The notes beneath the pieces were generated by a model, which was given only the letters and a program-made list of their open reading frames with translations, did no database searches and was not told the DNA's origin. A stretch of 41,696 nt of DNA from Burkholderiales bacterium (GTDB taxonomy: Bacteria > Pseudomonadota > Gammaproteobacteria > Burkholderiales > Burkholderiaceae_C), in NCBI GenBank assembly GCA_026932425.1, contig JAIXKN010000059.1:33519-75214 (forward strand), given 5' to 3'. A program made the position numbers and the translations under genes. Of this stretch, positions 11,406-18,915 are shown piece after piece (position 1 is the stretch's first letter; each line of letters begins with the position of its first letter).

Positions 11406-12194
11406 ATGGGTTTTCTCGCTGGAAAGCGCCTGCTGATCACCGGAGTCCTTTCCAACCGCTCGATCGCTTACGGCATCGCGCAGGCATGCCGGCGGGAAGG
11501 GGCCGAAATCGCGCTCAGCTATGTCGGCGAGCGTTTTCGCGAGCGCAGCCTCGAGTTCGGGCGCGAGTTCGGCACCGATCTCGTGTTCGAGTGCGACGTC
11601 GGCGACGATGCGCAGATCGCGCGCCTGTTCGAGCAGCTCGGGCAGCACTGGCCGCAGTTCGACGGCCTCGTGCACGCGATCGCCTTCGCGCCGCGCGAGG
11701 CGATCGCCGGCGAGTTCCTCGACGGCCTCTCGCGCGAGAACTTCCGCATCGCGCACGACATCTCGGCCTACAGCTTCCCGGCGCTGGCCAAGGCGGCGCT
11801 GCCGCGGCTGCGCCCGGGCGCCTCGCTGCTCACCCTGTCCTACCTGGGCGCGCTGCGCGCGGTGCCGCACTACAACCTGATGGGCCTGGCCAAGGCTTCG
11901 CTCGAGGCGAGCGTGCGTTTCCTCGCCGCCGACCTCGGCAAGCGCGGCATCCGCGTCAACGGCATCTCCGCCGGCCCGATCAAGACCCTCGCCGCCTCGG
12001 GCATCAAGGACTTCGGCAAGCTGCTGGCGGGCTTTGCGGCGATGACGCCGATCCGCCGCGCGATCACCATCGAGGACGTCGGCAACGCCGCGGCCTTCCT
12101 GCTCTCGGACCTGGCCAGCGGCATCAGCGCCGAGATCGTCTACGTCGACGGCGGTTTCAGCCAGGTGGCCATCGCCGACCCCGGCGGCAGCTGA
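11406..12194 (+). CDS. fabI: Enoyl-[acyl-carrier-protein] reductase (NADH) FabI
   Basis: 262 residues, exactly the E. coli FabI length and alignable to it without gaps as far as I can check by eye. FabI performs the last reductive step of each fatty-acid elongation cycle, using NAD(P)H. The active-site residues Tyr146, Tyr156 and Lys163 are in place ([19 protein letters not shown]), as is the nucleotide-binding [14 protein letters not shown] segment. Residue 93, Gly in E. coli, is Ala here (HAIAFAP); Met159 and Phe203 are unchanged. The start is ATG 11406, preceded by GGAG at 5 nt spacing, and not the in-frame upstream Met. It stands alone and divergent from the rimP operon; its stop is 16 nt from the stop of the converging decarboxylase gene. 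Confidence 0.97.
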   Translation: MGFLAGKRLLITGVLSNRSIAYGIAQACRREGAEIALSYVGERFRERSLEFGREFGTDLVFECDVGDDAQIARLFEQLGQHWPQFDGLVHAIAFAPREAIAGEFLDGLSRENFRIAHDISAYSFPALAKAALPRLRPGASLLTLSYLGALRAVPHYNLMGLAKASLEASVRFLAADLGKRGIRVNGISAGPIKTLAASGIKDFGKLLAGFAAMTPIRRAITIEDVGNAAAFLLSDLASGISAEIVYVDGGFSQVAIADPGGS

Positions 12195-12209
12195 GCGCTG
12201 CGCCGCCGG
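12181..12209. terminator. Inverted repeat between convergent fabI and decarboxylase genes
   Basis: CCGGCGGCAG (12181-12190) pairs with CTG-cg-CCGCCGG (12198-12209), overlapping the fabI stop codon and nearly touching the stop of the opposite gene. The stem could act in both directions, but neither side has a T-tract, so terminator function is uncertain. Confidence 0.35.
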
Positions 12210-12210
12210 T

Positions 12211-14469
12211 TCAGCTCCTGACGCAATCGACGAAGTAGCCGGGCTGCGCGTCCCCGCCCTCGCCGACGAGCCCGTGCACGTCGGTGTCGAAGCCGGGGAA
12301 GGCCTCGTTGAAGCGGCGCGCGAACTTCAGGTAGTCGACGATGCGACGGTTGAAGCGCTCGCCGGGAATCAGGAGCGGGATGCCCGGGGGATAGGGCGTC
12401 AAGAGCGCCGTCGTCACCCGGCCTTCGAGCTCGTCGATGGCCACGCGCTCGGTGCTGCGGCGCGCGATGTGCGCGAACGCGTCGCTGGGCTTCATCGCCG
12501 GTTGCAGGTCGGAGAGGTACATCTCGGTCGTCAGCCGGGCGACGTCGTTCTGCGCGTAGGTCTCGTGGATCGCCTGGCACAGGTCGCGCAGGCCCATGCG
12601 TTCGTAGCGCGGATGTGCAGCGCAGAACTCGGGCAGGATGCGCCACAGCGGCGCATTGCGGTCGTAGTCGTCCTTGAACTGCTGCAGCGCCGTGAGCATC
12701 GTGTTCCAGCGGCCCTTGGTGATGCCGATCGTGAACATGATGAAGAACGAGTACAGGCCCGTCTTCTCGACGACGACGCCGTGCTCGGCGAGGAACTTGG
12801 TGACGATCGACGCCGGGATGCCGGTCTTGTCGAACCTGCCGGACAGCCCGAGCCCGGGCGTGATGATGGTGCACTTGATCGGGTCGAGCAGGTTGAAGCC
12901 CTTGGCCAGCGCGCCGAAGCCGTGCCACCTCGCGTTGGCCTCGAGCATCCAGTCGCTGCTGCGGCCCACGCCCTCCTCGGCGAGCTTGTCCGGGCCCCAG
13001 ACCTTGAACCACCAGTCGCGGCCGAAATCCTTCTCGACCTTGCGCATCGCGCGCCGGAAGTCCAGCGACTCGAGGATGCTCTCCTCCACCAGCGCCCTTC
13101 CGCCCGGCGCCTCCATCATCGCCGCGGCGACGTCGCAGCTCGCGATGATCGCGTACTGCGGGCTGGTGCTGGTGTGCATCAAATAGGCCTCGTTGAAGAG
13201 GTGGCGGTCGAGCTTGACGTCGACGGCGTCCTGCACGAGCACCTGGCTGGCCTGGCTCAGGCCCGCCAGCAGCTTGTGCGTGCTCTGCGTCGACCACACG
13301 ATCTGGCTCTTCGGGCGCTGGCGCTTCCGGCCCATCGCGTGGAACTGCCCGTAGAAGGGATGAAAGGCCGCGTGCGGCAGCCAGGCCTCGTCGAAGTGCA
13401 GGTTGTCGATGTAGCCGTCCAGGCCGTGCTTGATCGTCTCGGTGTTGTAGAGCACGCCGTCGTAGGTGCTCTGCGTCAGCGTGAGGATGCGCGGCCTCAC
13501 CTTCTTCGGATCGACCCCGGCCAGCAGCGGGTTGGCCCTGATCTTGCGTTCGATCGCCTGGCGGCTGAACTCGGACTGCGGGATCGGGCCGATGATGCCG
13601 TGGTGGTTGCGCGTGGGCGTCAGGAACACCGGCACCGCGCCGGTCATGATGATGCTGTGCAGGATGCTCTTGTGGCAGTTGCGATCGACGACGACCACGT
13701 CGCCCGGCGCCACCGTGTGGTGCCAGACCATCTTGTTGCTCGTGCTCGTGCCGTTGGTGACGAAGAAGCAGTGGTCGGCGTTGAAGATGCGCGCGGCGTT
13801 GCGCTCGCTGGCCGCGACCGGCCCGGTATGGTCGAGCAGCTGCCCCAGCTCCTCGACGGCGTTGCAGACGTCGGCGCGCAGCATGTTCTCGCCGAAGAAC
13901 TGGTGGAACATCTGGCCCACGGGGCTCTTCAGGAAGGCCACGCCGCCGCTGTGGCCGGGGCAGTGCCAGGAGTAGCTGCCGTCCTGGGCGTAGTCCATCA
14001 GCGCCTTGAAGAACGGCGGCGCCACGCCGTCGAGGTAGCTGCGCGCCTCGCGGATGATGTGCCGGGCGACGAACTCCGGCGTGTCCTCGAACATGTGGAT
14101 GAAGCCGTGCAGCTCGCGCAGCACGTCGTTCGGGATGTGCTGGCTCGTGCGCGTCTCGCCGTAGATGTAGATCGGGATCTCGGCGTTGCGAAAGCGGATC
14201 TCCTGGATGAACTTGCGCAGGTTCACGAGCGCCGGCGCAAGCTCGTTGGCGTCGGCCGTGAACTCCTCGTCGTCGATCGAGAGGATGAACGCGCTCGCGC
14301 GGCTCTGCTGCTGCGCGAACTGGGCCAGATCGCCGTAGCTGGTCGCGCCGACGACCTCGAAGCCCTCCTTCTCGATCGCCGCGGCCAGCGCGCGGATGCC
14401 GAAGCCCGAGGTGTTCTCGGAGCGGAAGTCCTCGTCGATGATGACGATCGGGAAGTGAAAACGCAGCAT
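12211..14469 (-). CDS. PLP-dependent Orn/Lys/Arg decarboxylase (class III fold-type I)
   Basis: 752 residues, like the inducible arginine (AdiA), lysine (LdcC/CadA) and ornithine decarboxylases. An N-terminal response-regulator-like wing domain (FPIVIIDEDFRSENTSG, residues 6-22) precedes the PLP domain. The cofactor lysine is Lys399 in the signature QSTHKLLAGLSQAS, and HFDEAW near 358-363 holds the PLP-binding aspartate. The signature resembles Ldc/Adi more than SpeC, but substrate cannot be assigned; Burkholderiales homologues are usually named arginine/lysine/ornithine decarboxylase. The product would be cadaverine, agmatine or putrescine plus CO2, consuming a proton. The ATG at 14469 (MLRFHFPIVIIDEDF) was chosen over longer in-frame forms because it matches the family start. 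It is monocistronic, convergent with fabI. Confidence 0.93.
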   Translation of the reverse strand: MLRFHFPIVIIDEDFRSENTSGFGIRALAAAIEKEGFEVVGATSYGDLAQFAQQQSRASAFILSIDDEEFTADANELAPALVNLRKFIQEIRFRNAEIPIYIYGETRTSQHIPNDVLRELHGFIHMFEDTPEFVARHIIREARSYLDGVAPPFFKALMDYAQDGSYSWHCPGHSGGVAFLKSPVGQMFHQFFGENMLRADVCNAVEELGQLLDHTGPVAASERNAARIFNADHCFFVTNGTSTSNKMVWHHTVAPGDVVVVDRNCHKSILHSIIMTGAVPVFLTPTRNHHGIIGPIPQSEFSRQAIERKIRANPLLAGVDPKKVRPRILTLTQSTYDGVLYNTETIKHGLDGYIDNLHFDEAWLPHAAFHPFYGQFHAMGRKRQRPKSQIVWSTQSTHKLLAGLSQASQVLVQDAVDVKLDRHLFNEAYLMHTSTSPQYAIIASCDVAAAMMEAPGGRALVEESILESLDFRRAMRKVEKDFGRDWWFKVWGPDKLAEEGVGRSSDWMLEANARWHGFGALAKGFNLLDPIKCTIITPGLGLSGRFDKTGIPASIVTKFLAEHGVVVEKTGLYSFFIMFTIGITKGRWNTMLTALQQFKDDYDRNAPLWRILPEFCAAHPRYERMGLRDLCQAIHETYAQNDVARLTTEMYLSDLQPAMKPSDAFAHIARRSTERVAIDELEGRVTTALLTPYPPGIPLLIPGERFNRRIVDYLKFARRFNEAFPGFDTDVHGLVGEGGDAQPGYFVDCVRS

Positions 14470-14574
14470 GGCAACGGAAGCCTTCAAGGCTGATCGTGCA
14501 CGCGCCGGCAGGCGCTGCGCACGCGGAGACGAAAAGCGCGGCCGACCACACCTGCGGCCGCCGCGAAGGCGCGA

Positions 14575-14632
14575 AGTGTAGGCGCAGTGCGCACGATGCC
14601 GCGGGCAGCGACCTGGCGGCACTGGCTACACT
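14575..14632. promoter_or_regulatory. Candidate divergent -10 elements for the decarboxylase (-) and NfeD (+) genes
   Basis: The 197-bp gap between the two divergent starts contains TACACT on each strand: 14575-14580 on the minus strand, 14627-14632 on the plus strand. Each matches four of six bases of the -10 consensus and is placed sensibly, but no -35 element is evident for either. Low confidence. Confidence 0.3.
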
Positions 14633-14666
14633 GTGCCATCGAGCTTGAAGCGCGGGGGCTGCCCGG

Positions 14667-15113
14667 ATGGATTGGAGTGCACCGACCTGGTGGTGGCTGG
14701 CAGCCGGCATCCTGGTGGCCGCCGAACTGCTGAGCGGCACCTTCTACCTGCTGATGCTCGCACTCGGCTGCGCCGCCGGTGCCCTGGCCGCGCATGCCGG
14801 GGTCGACAGCGAGTGGCAGATCGTCGTCGCGGCGCTCTGCGGCGCCGGCGCGACCGCGATCTGGCACTACCGGCGCGCCAGCGCTCCCCGATCGGCACCG
14901 GTGGACCGCAATCGCGACGCCAACCTCGACATCGGCGCCCTCGTGACCGTGCAGGCCTGGGACAGCGAGCGCTGCGCACGCGTGCAGTACCGCGGCGCGG
15001 GTTGGAGCGCGCGGCTCGCACCGGACGCGCCCGCCGGTTCCGGCGAACACGTGATCGTCGCGGTGCAGGGCAACGAGTTGATCCTGGCGCCGCGACAGAG
15101 AAACCCGAGCTGA
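14667..15113 (+). CDS. NfeD-like membrane protein
   Basis: 148 residues. Two N-terminal hydrophobic stretches (about residues 8-38 and 49-66) are followed by a soluble C-terminal domain of about 60 residues with the beta-rich OB-fold pattern of NfeD proteins (DIGALVTVQAWD, ARVQYRGAGWSARL, GEHVIVAVQGNELIL). NfeD proteins associate with SPFH/stomatin proteins in the membrane, and here the next gene is one, 12 nt downstream with its own GAGGAG site. This is the short NfeD form without the protease domain. A role in organising membrane microdomains or FtsH-type proteolysis is family knowledge, not visible in the sequence. Confidence 0.9.
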   Translation: MDWSAPTWWWLAAGILVAAELLSGTFYLLMLALGCAAGALAAHAGVDSEWQIVVAALCGAGATAIWHYRRASAPRSAPVDRNRDANLDIGALVTVQAWDSERCARVQYRGAGWSARLAPDAPAGSGEHVIVAVQGNELILAPRQRNPS

Positions 15114-15125
15114 GGAGCAAGACCC

Positions 15126-16058
15126 GTGGAAGTCGTTCTCGTCATCGCCGTCATCGCGCTCATCTTCGTCGTGCGCACCTTCAAGATCGTGCCGCAGCAG
15201 CACGCCTGGGTGGTCGAGCGCCTGGGCAAGTTCGACCGTACGCTGACCCCGGGTCTGAAGTTCGTGATCCCCTTCATCGAGCGCGTGGCCTACCGGCATT
15301 CGCTCAAGGAAGTACCGCTGGACGTGCCGAGCCAGATTTGCATCACCAAGGACAACACCCAGCTGCAGGTCGACGGCGTGCTCTTCTTCCAGGTCACCGA
15401 CCCCATGCGCGCCAGTTACGGCAGCAGCGACTACATCGTCGCGATCACGCAACTGGCGCAGACCACGCTGCGCAGCGTGATCGGCCGCATGGAGCTGGAC
15501 AAGACCTTCGAGGAGCGCGACGTGATCAACGCCAGCGTCGTCGCCGCGCTCGACGAGGCGGCGCTCAACTGGGGCGTGAAGGTGCTGCGCTACGAGATCA
15601 AGGACCTGACGCCCCCGGCCGAGATCCTGCGCGCGATGCAGGCGCAGATCACTGCCGAGCGCGAGAAGCGCGCCGTCATCGCCACGTCCGAAGGCAAGCG
15701 CCAGGAGCAGATCAATCTCGCCACCGGTGAGCGCGAAGCCTTCATCGCGCGCTCGGAAGGCGAGAAGCAGGCCGAGATCAACAAGGCCGAGGGCGAGGCG
15801 GCGGCGATCGTCGCCGTGGCGCAGGCCAGCGCACAGGCGATCCGGCAGATCGCGGATGCCATCCTCGCGCCCGGCGGCGAGCAGGCGGTGCAACTCAAGG
15901 TCGCCGAGAAGGCGGTGGAGGCCTACGCCCAGCTCGCGCAGAAGAACAACACGATGATCGTCCCGGGCAACATGACCGAAGTCTCTGCACTGATCGGCAG
16001 CGCGATGGCCCTGGTCAAGGGCACCGGCGGCGAGCGACTGCCCGCCGCGCGACCCTGA
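15126..16058 (+). CDS. SPFH/Band 7 stomatin-like (slipin/QmcA-type) protein
   Basis: 310 residues. A single N-terminal membrane segment (about residues 2-17) is followed by the Band 7 domain (VVERLGKFDRTLTPGLKFVIPF, ITKDNTQLQVDGVLFFQV), an Ala/Glu-rich coiled coil near 180-240 and a C-terminal Band7_C-type segment (NNTMIVPGNMTEVSALIGSAM). Such proteins form large ring oligomers on the inner membrane and often surround the FtsH protease. Translation begins at GTG 15126 with GAGGAG eight bases upstream. It forms an operon with the NfeD gene, a pairing seen in many bacteria. Confidence 0.93.
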   Translation: MEVVLVIAVIALIFVVRTFKIVPQQHAWVVERLGKFDRTLTPGLKFVIPFIERVAYRHSLKEVPLDVPSQICITKDNTQLQVDGVLFFQVTDPMRASYGSSDYIVAITQLAQTTLRSVIGRMELDKTFEERDVINASVVAALDEAALNWGVKVLRYEIKDLTPPAEILRAMQAQITAEREKRAVIATSEGKRQEQINLATGEREAFIARSEGEKQAEINKAEGEAAAIVAVAQASAQAIRQIADAILAPGGEQAVQLKVAEKAVEAYAQLAQKNNTMIVPGNMTEVSALIGSAMALVKGTGGERLPAARP

Positions 16059-16096
16059 GCGGGGACGACTGCGCGGCGGCTGCGCACGCCCCTCGC

Positions 16097-16102
16097 TAGA
16101 AT
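16097..16102 (+). promoter_or_regulatory. Candidate -10 element of tRNA-Ser
   Basis: TAGAAT matches five of six consensus bases and lies 47 nt before the mature tRNA 5' end, which would give a precursor leader of about 40 nt. No good -35 hexamer is visible. Confidence 0.4.
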
Positions 16103-16149
16103 GCGCGTTTGCCCTGGCCCACCGCGAATGCGGACAGCCTCATCCCTGC

Positions 16150-16240
16150 GGAGGGATGGATGAGTGGTTTAAGTCGCACGCCTGGAAAGCGTGTGTGGGT
16201 TAACAGCCCACCGCGGGTTCGAATCCCGCTCCCTCCGCCA
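16150..16240 (+). tRNA. serX: tRNA-Ser(GGA)
   Basis: 91 nt with encoded CCA. The acceptor stem GGAGGGA pairs perfectly with TCCCTCC, the discriminator base is G, and the anticodon loop CTGGAAA closed by CACGC/GCGTG gives anticodon GGA, which reads UCC and UCU. A long variable arm (TGTGGGT..AGCCCAC) is typical of class II serine tRNA, and the T-arm GCGGGTTCGAATCCCGC is canonical. The symbol is only a placeholder for a serine tRNA gene. Confidence 0.97.
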
Positions 16241-16914
16241 AACACCTAGGTTTCATGCGGGTTTCATGGCGATCCGCGCGACCTACCGCCCATCCCACCT
16301 CGCATTTTCCGAATGCACCCGGACGGCGCTTGGCGGGCGCCGCCGAAGCGCGTGATGAGCGACTCCGGCGCCGTGCCGGATGCTGACCAACGCCTGCAGC
16401 CGCTGACCGATCCACTCGAAGTAGCACTGCATCTACACCGTGCAGTCGGGAGACATGACGTTGTCCACGTCGCCGTCGCCTGATGCCAGGCCGTCACCGT
16501 GCTCGAAGGCCTCGGCGTCAAGACCCGCCCGGCGACGCTCCCTACCGCGACCAGATCCTCTGCACCAACAGCTGGGGTTGATGCCAGGAGGCGGGCGCAC
16601 AACTCTCAGCGTGCGCTTCGGATGTGGGGTTTTAGCATCCCCACAGCCCTCAAGCGACGTTTGGCGCCTTCCGTGCAGACCACCGCGCACGGCAGTCGAT
16701 GCAGATTCACGCGAAGGGCCGGGTTAAGCTGAGTGGACCTTGGCCGGACATCGCGTGTCGCCTGGCGCCCGCATGGGTGCAGCAGCGTGGCGTGCGCGCC
16801 GGGTGCACCGCCCCCGCGGTGCACCGCAGGCCCGGCCGAGCGCCACGCGCCGGCGCAGGGTGCGGTGCGCGCTGCCCCGTAGCCCGCCAAGCTGTGTTGG
16901 AGGACTCCGCGCCC
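16241..16914. other. 674-bp stretch with no recognisable gene, 3' of tRNA-Ser
   Basis: All six frames are broken by stops or give only short, Arg/Pro/Ala-rich products I do not recognise. The region begins with a direct repeat of GGTTTCATG (16249-16257 and 16260-16268). It contains an imperfect hairpin TGTGGGG/CCCCACA at 16623-16645 with a 9-base loop, and a perfect 10-bp inverted repeat at 16802-16825. Its A+T content looks slightly higher and its codon texture less regular than in the neighbouring genes. It could be the remains of a decayed gene or of an element once integrated at the tRNA, but no transposase, integrase or duplicated tRNA end is visible. Confidence 0.6.
16802..16825. repeat. 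Perfect 10-bp inverted repeat with CCCC loop
   Basis: GGTGCACCGC and GCGGTGCACC flank four C residues, about 90 bp before the alpha/beta hydrolase start. There is no T-tract on either strand, so it is not a simple terminator. It could be a protein-binding operator or an RNA stem in the hydrolase leader. Confidence 0.65.
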
Positions 16915-17784
16915 GTGGACGCAAGATATCCCCGCGCCAGCACCGAAGCGGCGTCGACAACGAGGCGATCGCCCAGGACGCGCCGGCGTAGGCTCGCCGG
17001 GTGGCTGCTGGCGGTGGCCGCCTTTCTCGTCGCGCTGACCATGCTGCAGAACCGTTTGCTGTATTTCCCCTCGCCGGCCTCGGTGAGCGCGCTTGCGCGC
17101 GGCGCCCTGCAGCCCTGGCCAGACGCGCAGGCTTTTCGCGGGCTGGTGTTGCAGCCGCAGCAGGCGGCGCGCGCCACCGCCGTCGTGTTCCACGGCAACG
17201 CCGGGCATGCGGGCGACCGCACGCCCTACGCCGCAGCGCTGGCGCCGCTGGGGCTGCGAACCATCCTGGCGGAGTACCCGGGCTACGGCCCGCGCGACGG
17301 CGCGCTGGGCGAAGAGCCGCTGGCGGCCGATGCGGTGCAGACGATCCGCCTGGCGCGCAAGCGCTACGGCGCGCCGCTGCTGGTGATCGGCGAATCGCTC
17401 GGCGCGGGGGTGGCGGCGGCGGCCGTCGCGCGCAGCCCGGATGCCGTGGACGGGGTGATGCTGATCACGCCGTGGGACGAACTGCGCAAGGTCGCCAGGC
17501 ACCACTACCCGTGGCTGCCGGTGGGCTGGCTGCTGCGCGACCGCTACGACAGCGTGCGCAACCTGAGCAGCTACGCTGGGCCGAAGCTGGTGGTGGTGGC
17601 CGGCGCCGATGCGATCGTGCCACCGGCCTTCGGTGAAGCGCTCGCCGCGGCGCTACCCGAGCGCAAGCGGCTGCTGACCCTGACCGGCGCGGGCCACAAC
17701 GACTGGATGGCGCGCGTCGACCAGCACTGGTGGGCGGCAGCGGTCGGCTGGCTGCTGGCGCGCACGCATCCTGCTGGCGGATAA
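16915..17784 (+). CDS. Membrane-anchored alpha/beta hydrolase (Bem46/ABHD13-like)
   Basis: 289 residues from a GTG at 16915, which has GGAGGA 10 nt upstream. The N terminus is Arg-rich (residues 17-26) and is followed by one membrane segment at about 28-44, so the catalytic domain probably sits outside the cytoplasm. The fold landmarks are FHGNAG (oxyanion hole, 92-97), nucleophile Ser161 in GESLG, Asp232 in GADAIVP and His261 in GAGHND, giving a complete Ser-Asp-His triad. These match the Bem46-like hydrolases, whose substrates are mostly unknown. The frame is open upstream to 16699, but the extra sequence is low-complexity and lacks the family start. The gene appears monocistronic. Confidence 0.88.
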   Translation: MDARYPRASTEAASTTRRSPRTRRRRLAGWLLAVAAFLVALTMLQNRLLYFPSPASVSALARGALQPWPDAQAFRGLVLQPQQAARATAVVFHGNAGHAGDRTPYAAALAPLGLRTILAEYPGYGPRDGALGEEPLAADAVQTIRLARKRYGAPLLVIGESLGAGVAAAAVARSPDAVDGVMLITPWDELRKVARHHYPWLPVGWLLRDRYDSVRNLSSYAGPKLVVVAGADAIVPPAFGEALAAALPERKRLLTLTGAGHNDWMARVDQHWWAAAVGWLLARTHPAGG

Positions 17785-17910
17785 GTCTGCGGCGATTGCG
17801 GCACCGCGCTGCGCACAAGCATCGGTCGAAGCTCCCGACCGCCCCCGCGACGCCAACCAACCGAGATCCGTTGACGAGGACTCACAGCGTCTTTTTCGCG
17901 AGCGAAACGA

Positions 17911-17934
17911 AAATGCCGCCCGAAGGCGGCATTT
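17911..17934 (-). terminator. Intrinsic terminator of the Ala-rich lipoprotein gene
   Basis: AAATGCCGCC and GGCGGCATTT form a perfect 10-bp stem. On the minus strand the loop is the very stable TTCG tetraloop closed by C-G, and TCGTTTCG follows. It starts 21 nt after the lipoprotein stop. It may also stop plus-strand transcripts of the hydrolase gene. A second small palindrome (TTTCGCGAGCGAAA) lies just beyond it at 17893-17906. Confidence 0.8.
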
Positions 17935-17955
17935 ACGCAGGGCGCCAGCCGGGTC

Positions 17956-18231
17956 TTACTGCTTGACGGCCGATGCAGCGGCCTCAGCAGCGTTCTCAAC
18001 CGCCGACGCGGCGCCGGCAGCGGTCTCGGCAACAGCCGAAGCCGCGTCGGCAGCAGTCTCGGCCACCGCGGAGGCGGCGGATTCGGCAGCGCCAACGGCC
18101 TCGGATGCAGCCTCGGTGACAGCAGCAGGAGCGGAGGTCGTCGACTGGGCGGCGGGCGCCTCTTCCTTCTGGCCGCAAGCGACCAGGGCGACAGCGGCGA
18201 CCAGGGTGGTCAACAGAAGCGACTTGTTCAT
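17956..18231 (-). CDS. Small Ala-rich lipoprotein with 11-residue repeats
   Basis: 91 residues beginning MNKSLLLTTLVAAVALVACG, a lipoprotein signal peptide with the lipidated cysteine at position 19. After a short Pro/Ser/Thr linker the mature part consists of four full 11-residue repeats and one partial: AASEAVGAAES, AASAVAETAAD, AASAVAETAAG, AASAVENAAEA and AASAVKQ (residues 41-91). An 11-residue period predicts a continuous amphipathic helix or right-handed coiled coil. Start at ATG 18231 with GAGG 6 nt upstream; a good terminator follows. No known function is recognised; a role as a periplasm-facing envelope spacer, like Lpp, is only a guess. The product is almost without aromatic residues. 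Confidence 0.88.
   Translation of the reverse strand: MNKSLLLTTLVAAVALVACGQKEEAPAAQSTTSAPAAVTEAASEAVGAAESAASAVAETAADAASAVAETAAGAASAVENAAEAAASAVKQ
17959..18111 (-). repeat. Tandem 33-bp coding repeats (4.6 units) in the lipoprotein gene
   Basis: Codons 41-91 encode a repeated 11-residue unit (consensus AASAVAETAAD). The copies diverge at the DNA level, indicating old duplication under coding selection; repeat-number variation between strains would be expected. Confidence 0.8.
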
Positions 18232-18383
18232 TGATGTCCTCGAAAGGGGGAGTGGGTCCGGACAGCCTCGTGTTCTGCGAAGGCGCGAACTGGCTCCGAG
18301 CCGCGATCGCACGGCGGAACACATTCGTCACCTGTCGGCAAGGCAGTGGCGAGGCCATCCCCTTGCCTCTGCCTGTGGGCGCG

Positions 18384-18389
18384 ATTGTA
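18384..18389 (-). promoter_or_regulatory. Candidate -10 element for the lipoprotein gene
   Basis: TACAAT on the minus strand (five of six matches) would start transcription near 18377, about 145 nt before the lipoprotein ATG and just after the end of the upstream gene. No convincing -35 element. Confidence 0.3.
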
Positions 18390-18408
18390 TGCAGACCTAG
18401 GGCAATCC

Positions 18409-18915
18409 CTATAACCCAAGGGGATGCGCGGCAAAGCTGGGCTCGCAGCGTTGCAAGAGCGCATCACATTCGCCCTTCCAGAGCTGGACGGCAGTCTCGT
18501 CGAGTGCCAGGCGGCCGCGCCACTGGATCCGGTCGACCAGCTGCAGGCAGAGCTTGCGGTCGTCGATCAGCAGCGTCGGCAGGCGCACGTCGACGCCCTC
18601 GGACGGCGACCAGGCCTCGATGGCATGCGTCCAGTCACGGCGCCAGCGCACGAAGCGCGGGCACTGCCGCACGATCGCGTCGAAGCTGTGCGCAAAGAGC
18701 CGCAGGCGCCGCTTCGGCTCCCGCAGCCAGCCGACCAGCGCGTCGAGCAGCAGCGGGTCATCCAGCGGCCAGATCGCGAAGTCCGCATCCATCCAGGTCA
18801 GCTCGAGGGAGCGGTTCGCGCTTGCGTACGCGAGCGCCCACCGCAGGGCGGCGTGGAAATCCGCCTGCGATCGCAGCGCCGACGGCATCGGTTCCGGCAG
18901 GCTTGGTGCGCTCAC
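18409..18915 (-). CDS. Hypothetical protein coupled to roxA (DUF7931-like)
   Basis: 168 residues from a GTG at 18915 that overlaps the roxA TGA (GTGA), with a purine-rich GAGGAGGGAAG ribosome site inside the end of roxA. Recognisable segments are FHAALRWALAYASANRSLELTWMDADFAIWPLDD (split here for reference: residues 18-50), RRLRLFAHSFDAIVRQCPRF, and a C-terminal HPLGL. This pattern resembles a small domain family found next to the RoxA-like cupin gene in Burkholderiales (I recall it as DUF7931, with a loose phospholipase-D-like fold), but I cannot confirm it. Tight coupling suggests it works with RoxA. No signal peptide or membrane segment is seen. Confidence 0.8.
   Translation of the reverse strand: MSAPSLPEPMPSALRSQADFHAALRWALAYASANRSLELTWMDADFAIWPLDDPLLLDALVGWLREPKRRLRLFAHSFDAIVRQCPRFVRWRRDWTHAIEAWSPSEGVDVRLPTLLIDDRKLCLQLVDRIQWRGRLALDETAVQLWKGECDALLQRCEPSFAAHPLGL

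Noticed and set aside
12274-14493. 739-residue plus-strand frame opposite the decarboxylase
   Set aside because: Antisense shadow; the minus strand has intact PLP motifs and family length.
16200-16427. Minus-strand frame of 75 residues ending EGAGFEPAVGC over tRNA-Ser
   Set aside because: GFEPA is the familiar artefact of translating the antisense strand of a tRNA T-loop; it is not a gene.
16600-16745. Possible integron attC-like or element end (GTTAAGC near 16725, stems at 16623-16645)
   Set aside because: No matching inverse core site at the right distance, no integrase and no cassette gene; the resemblance is too weak.
16241-16914. Integrated element at tRNA-Ser
   Set aside because: No second copy of the tRNA 3' end, no integrase or transposase sequence, and the tRNA is intact; only kept as an open question.
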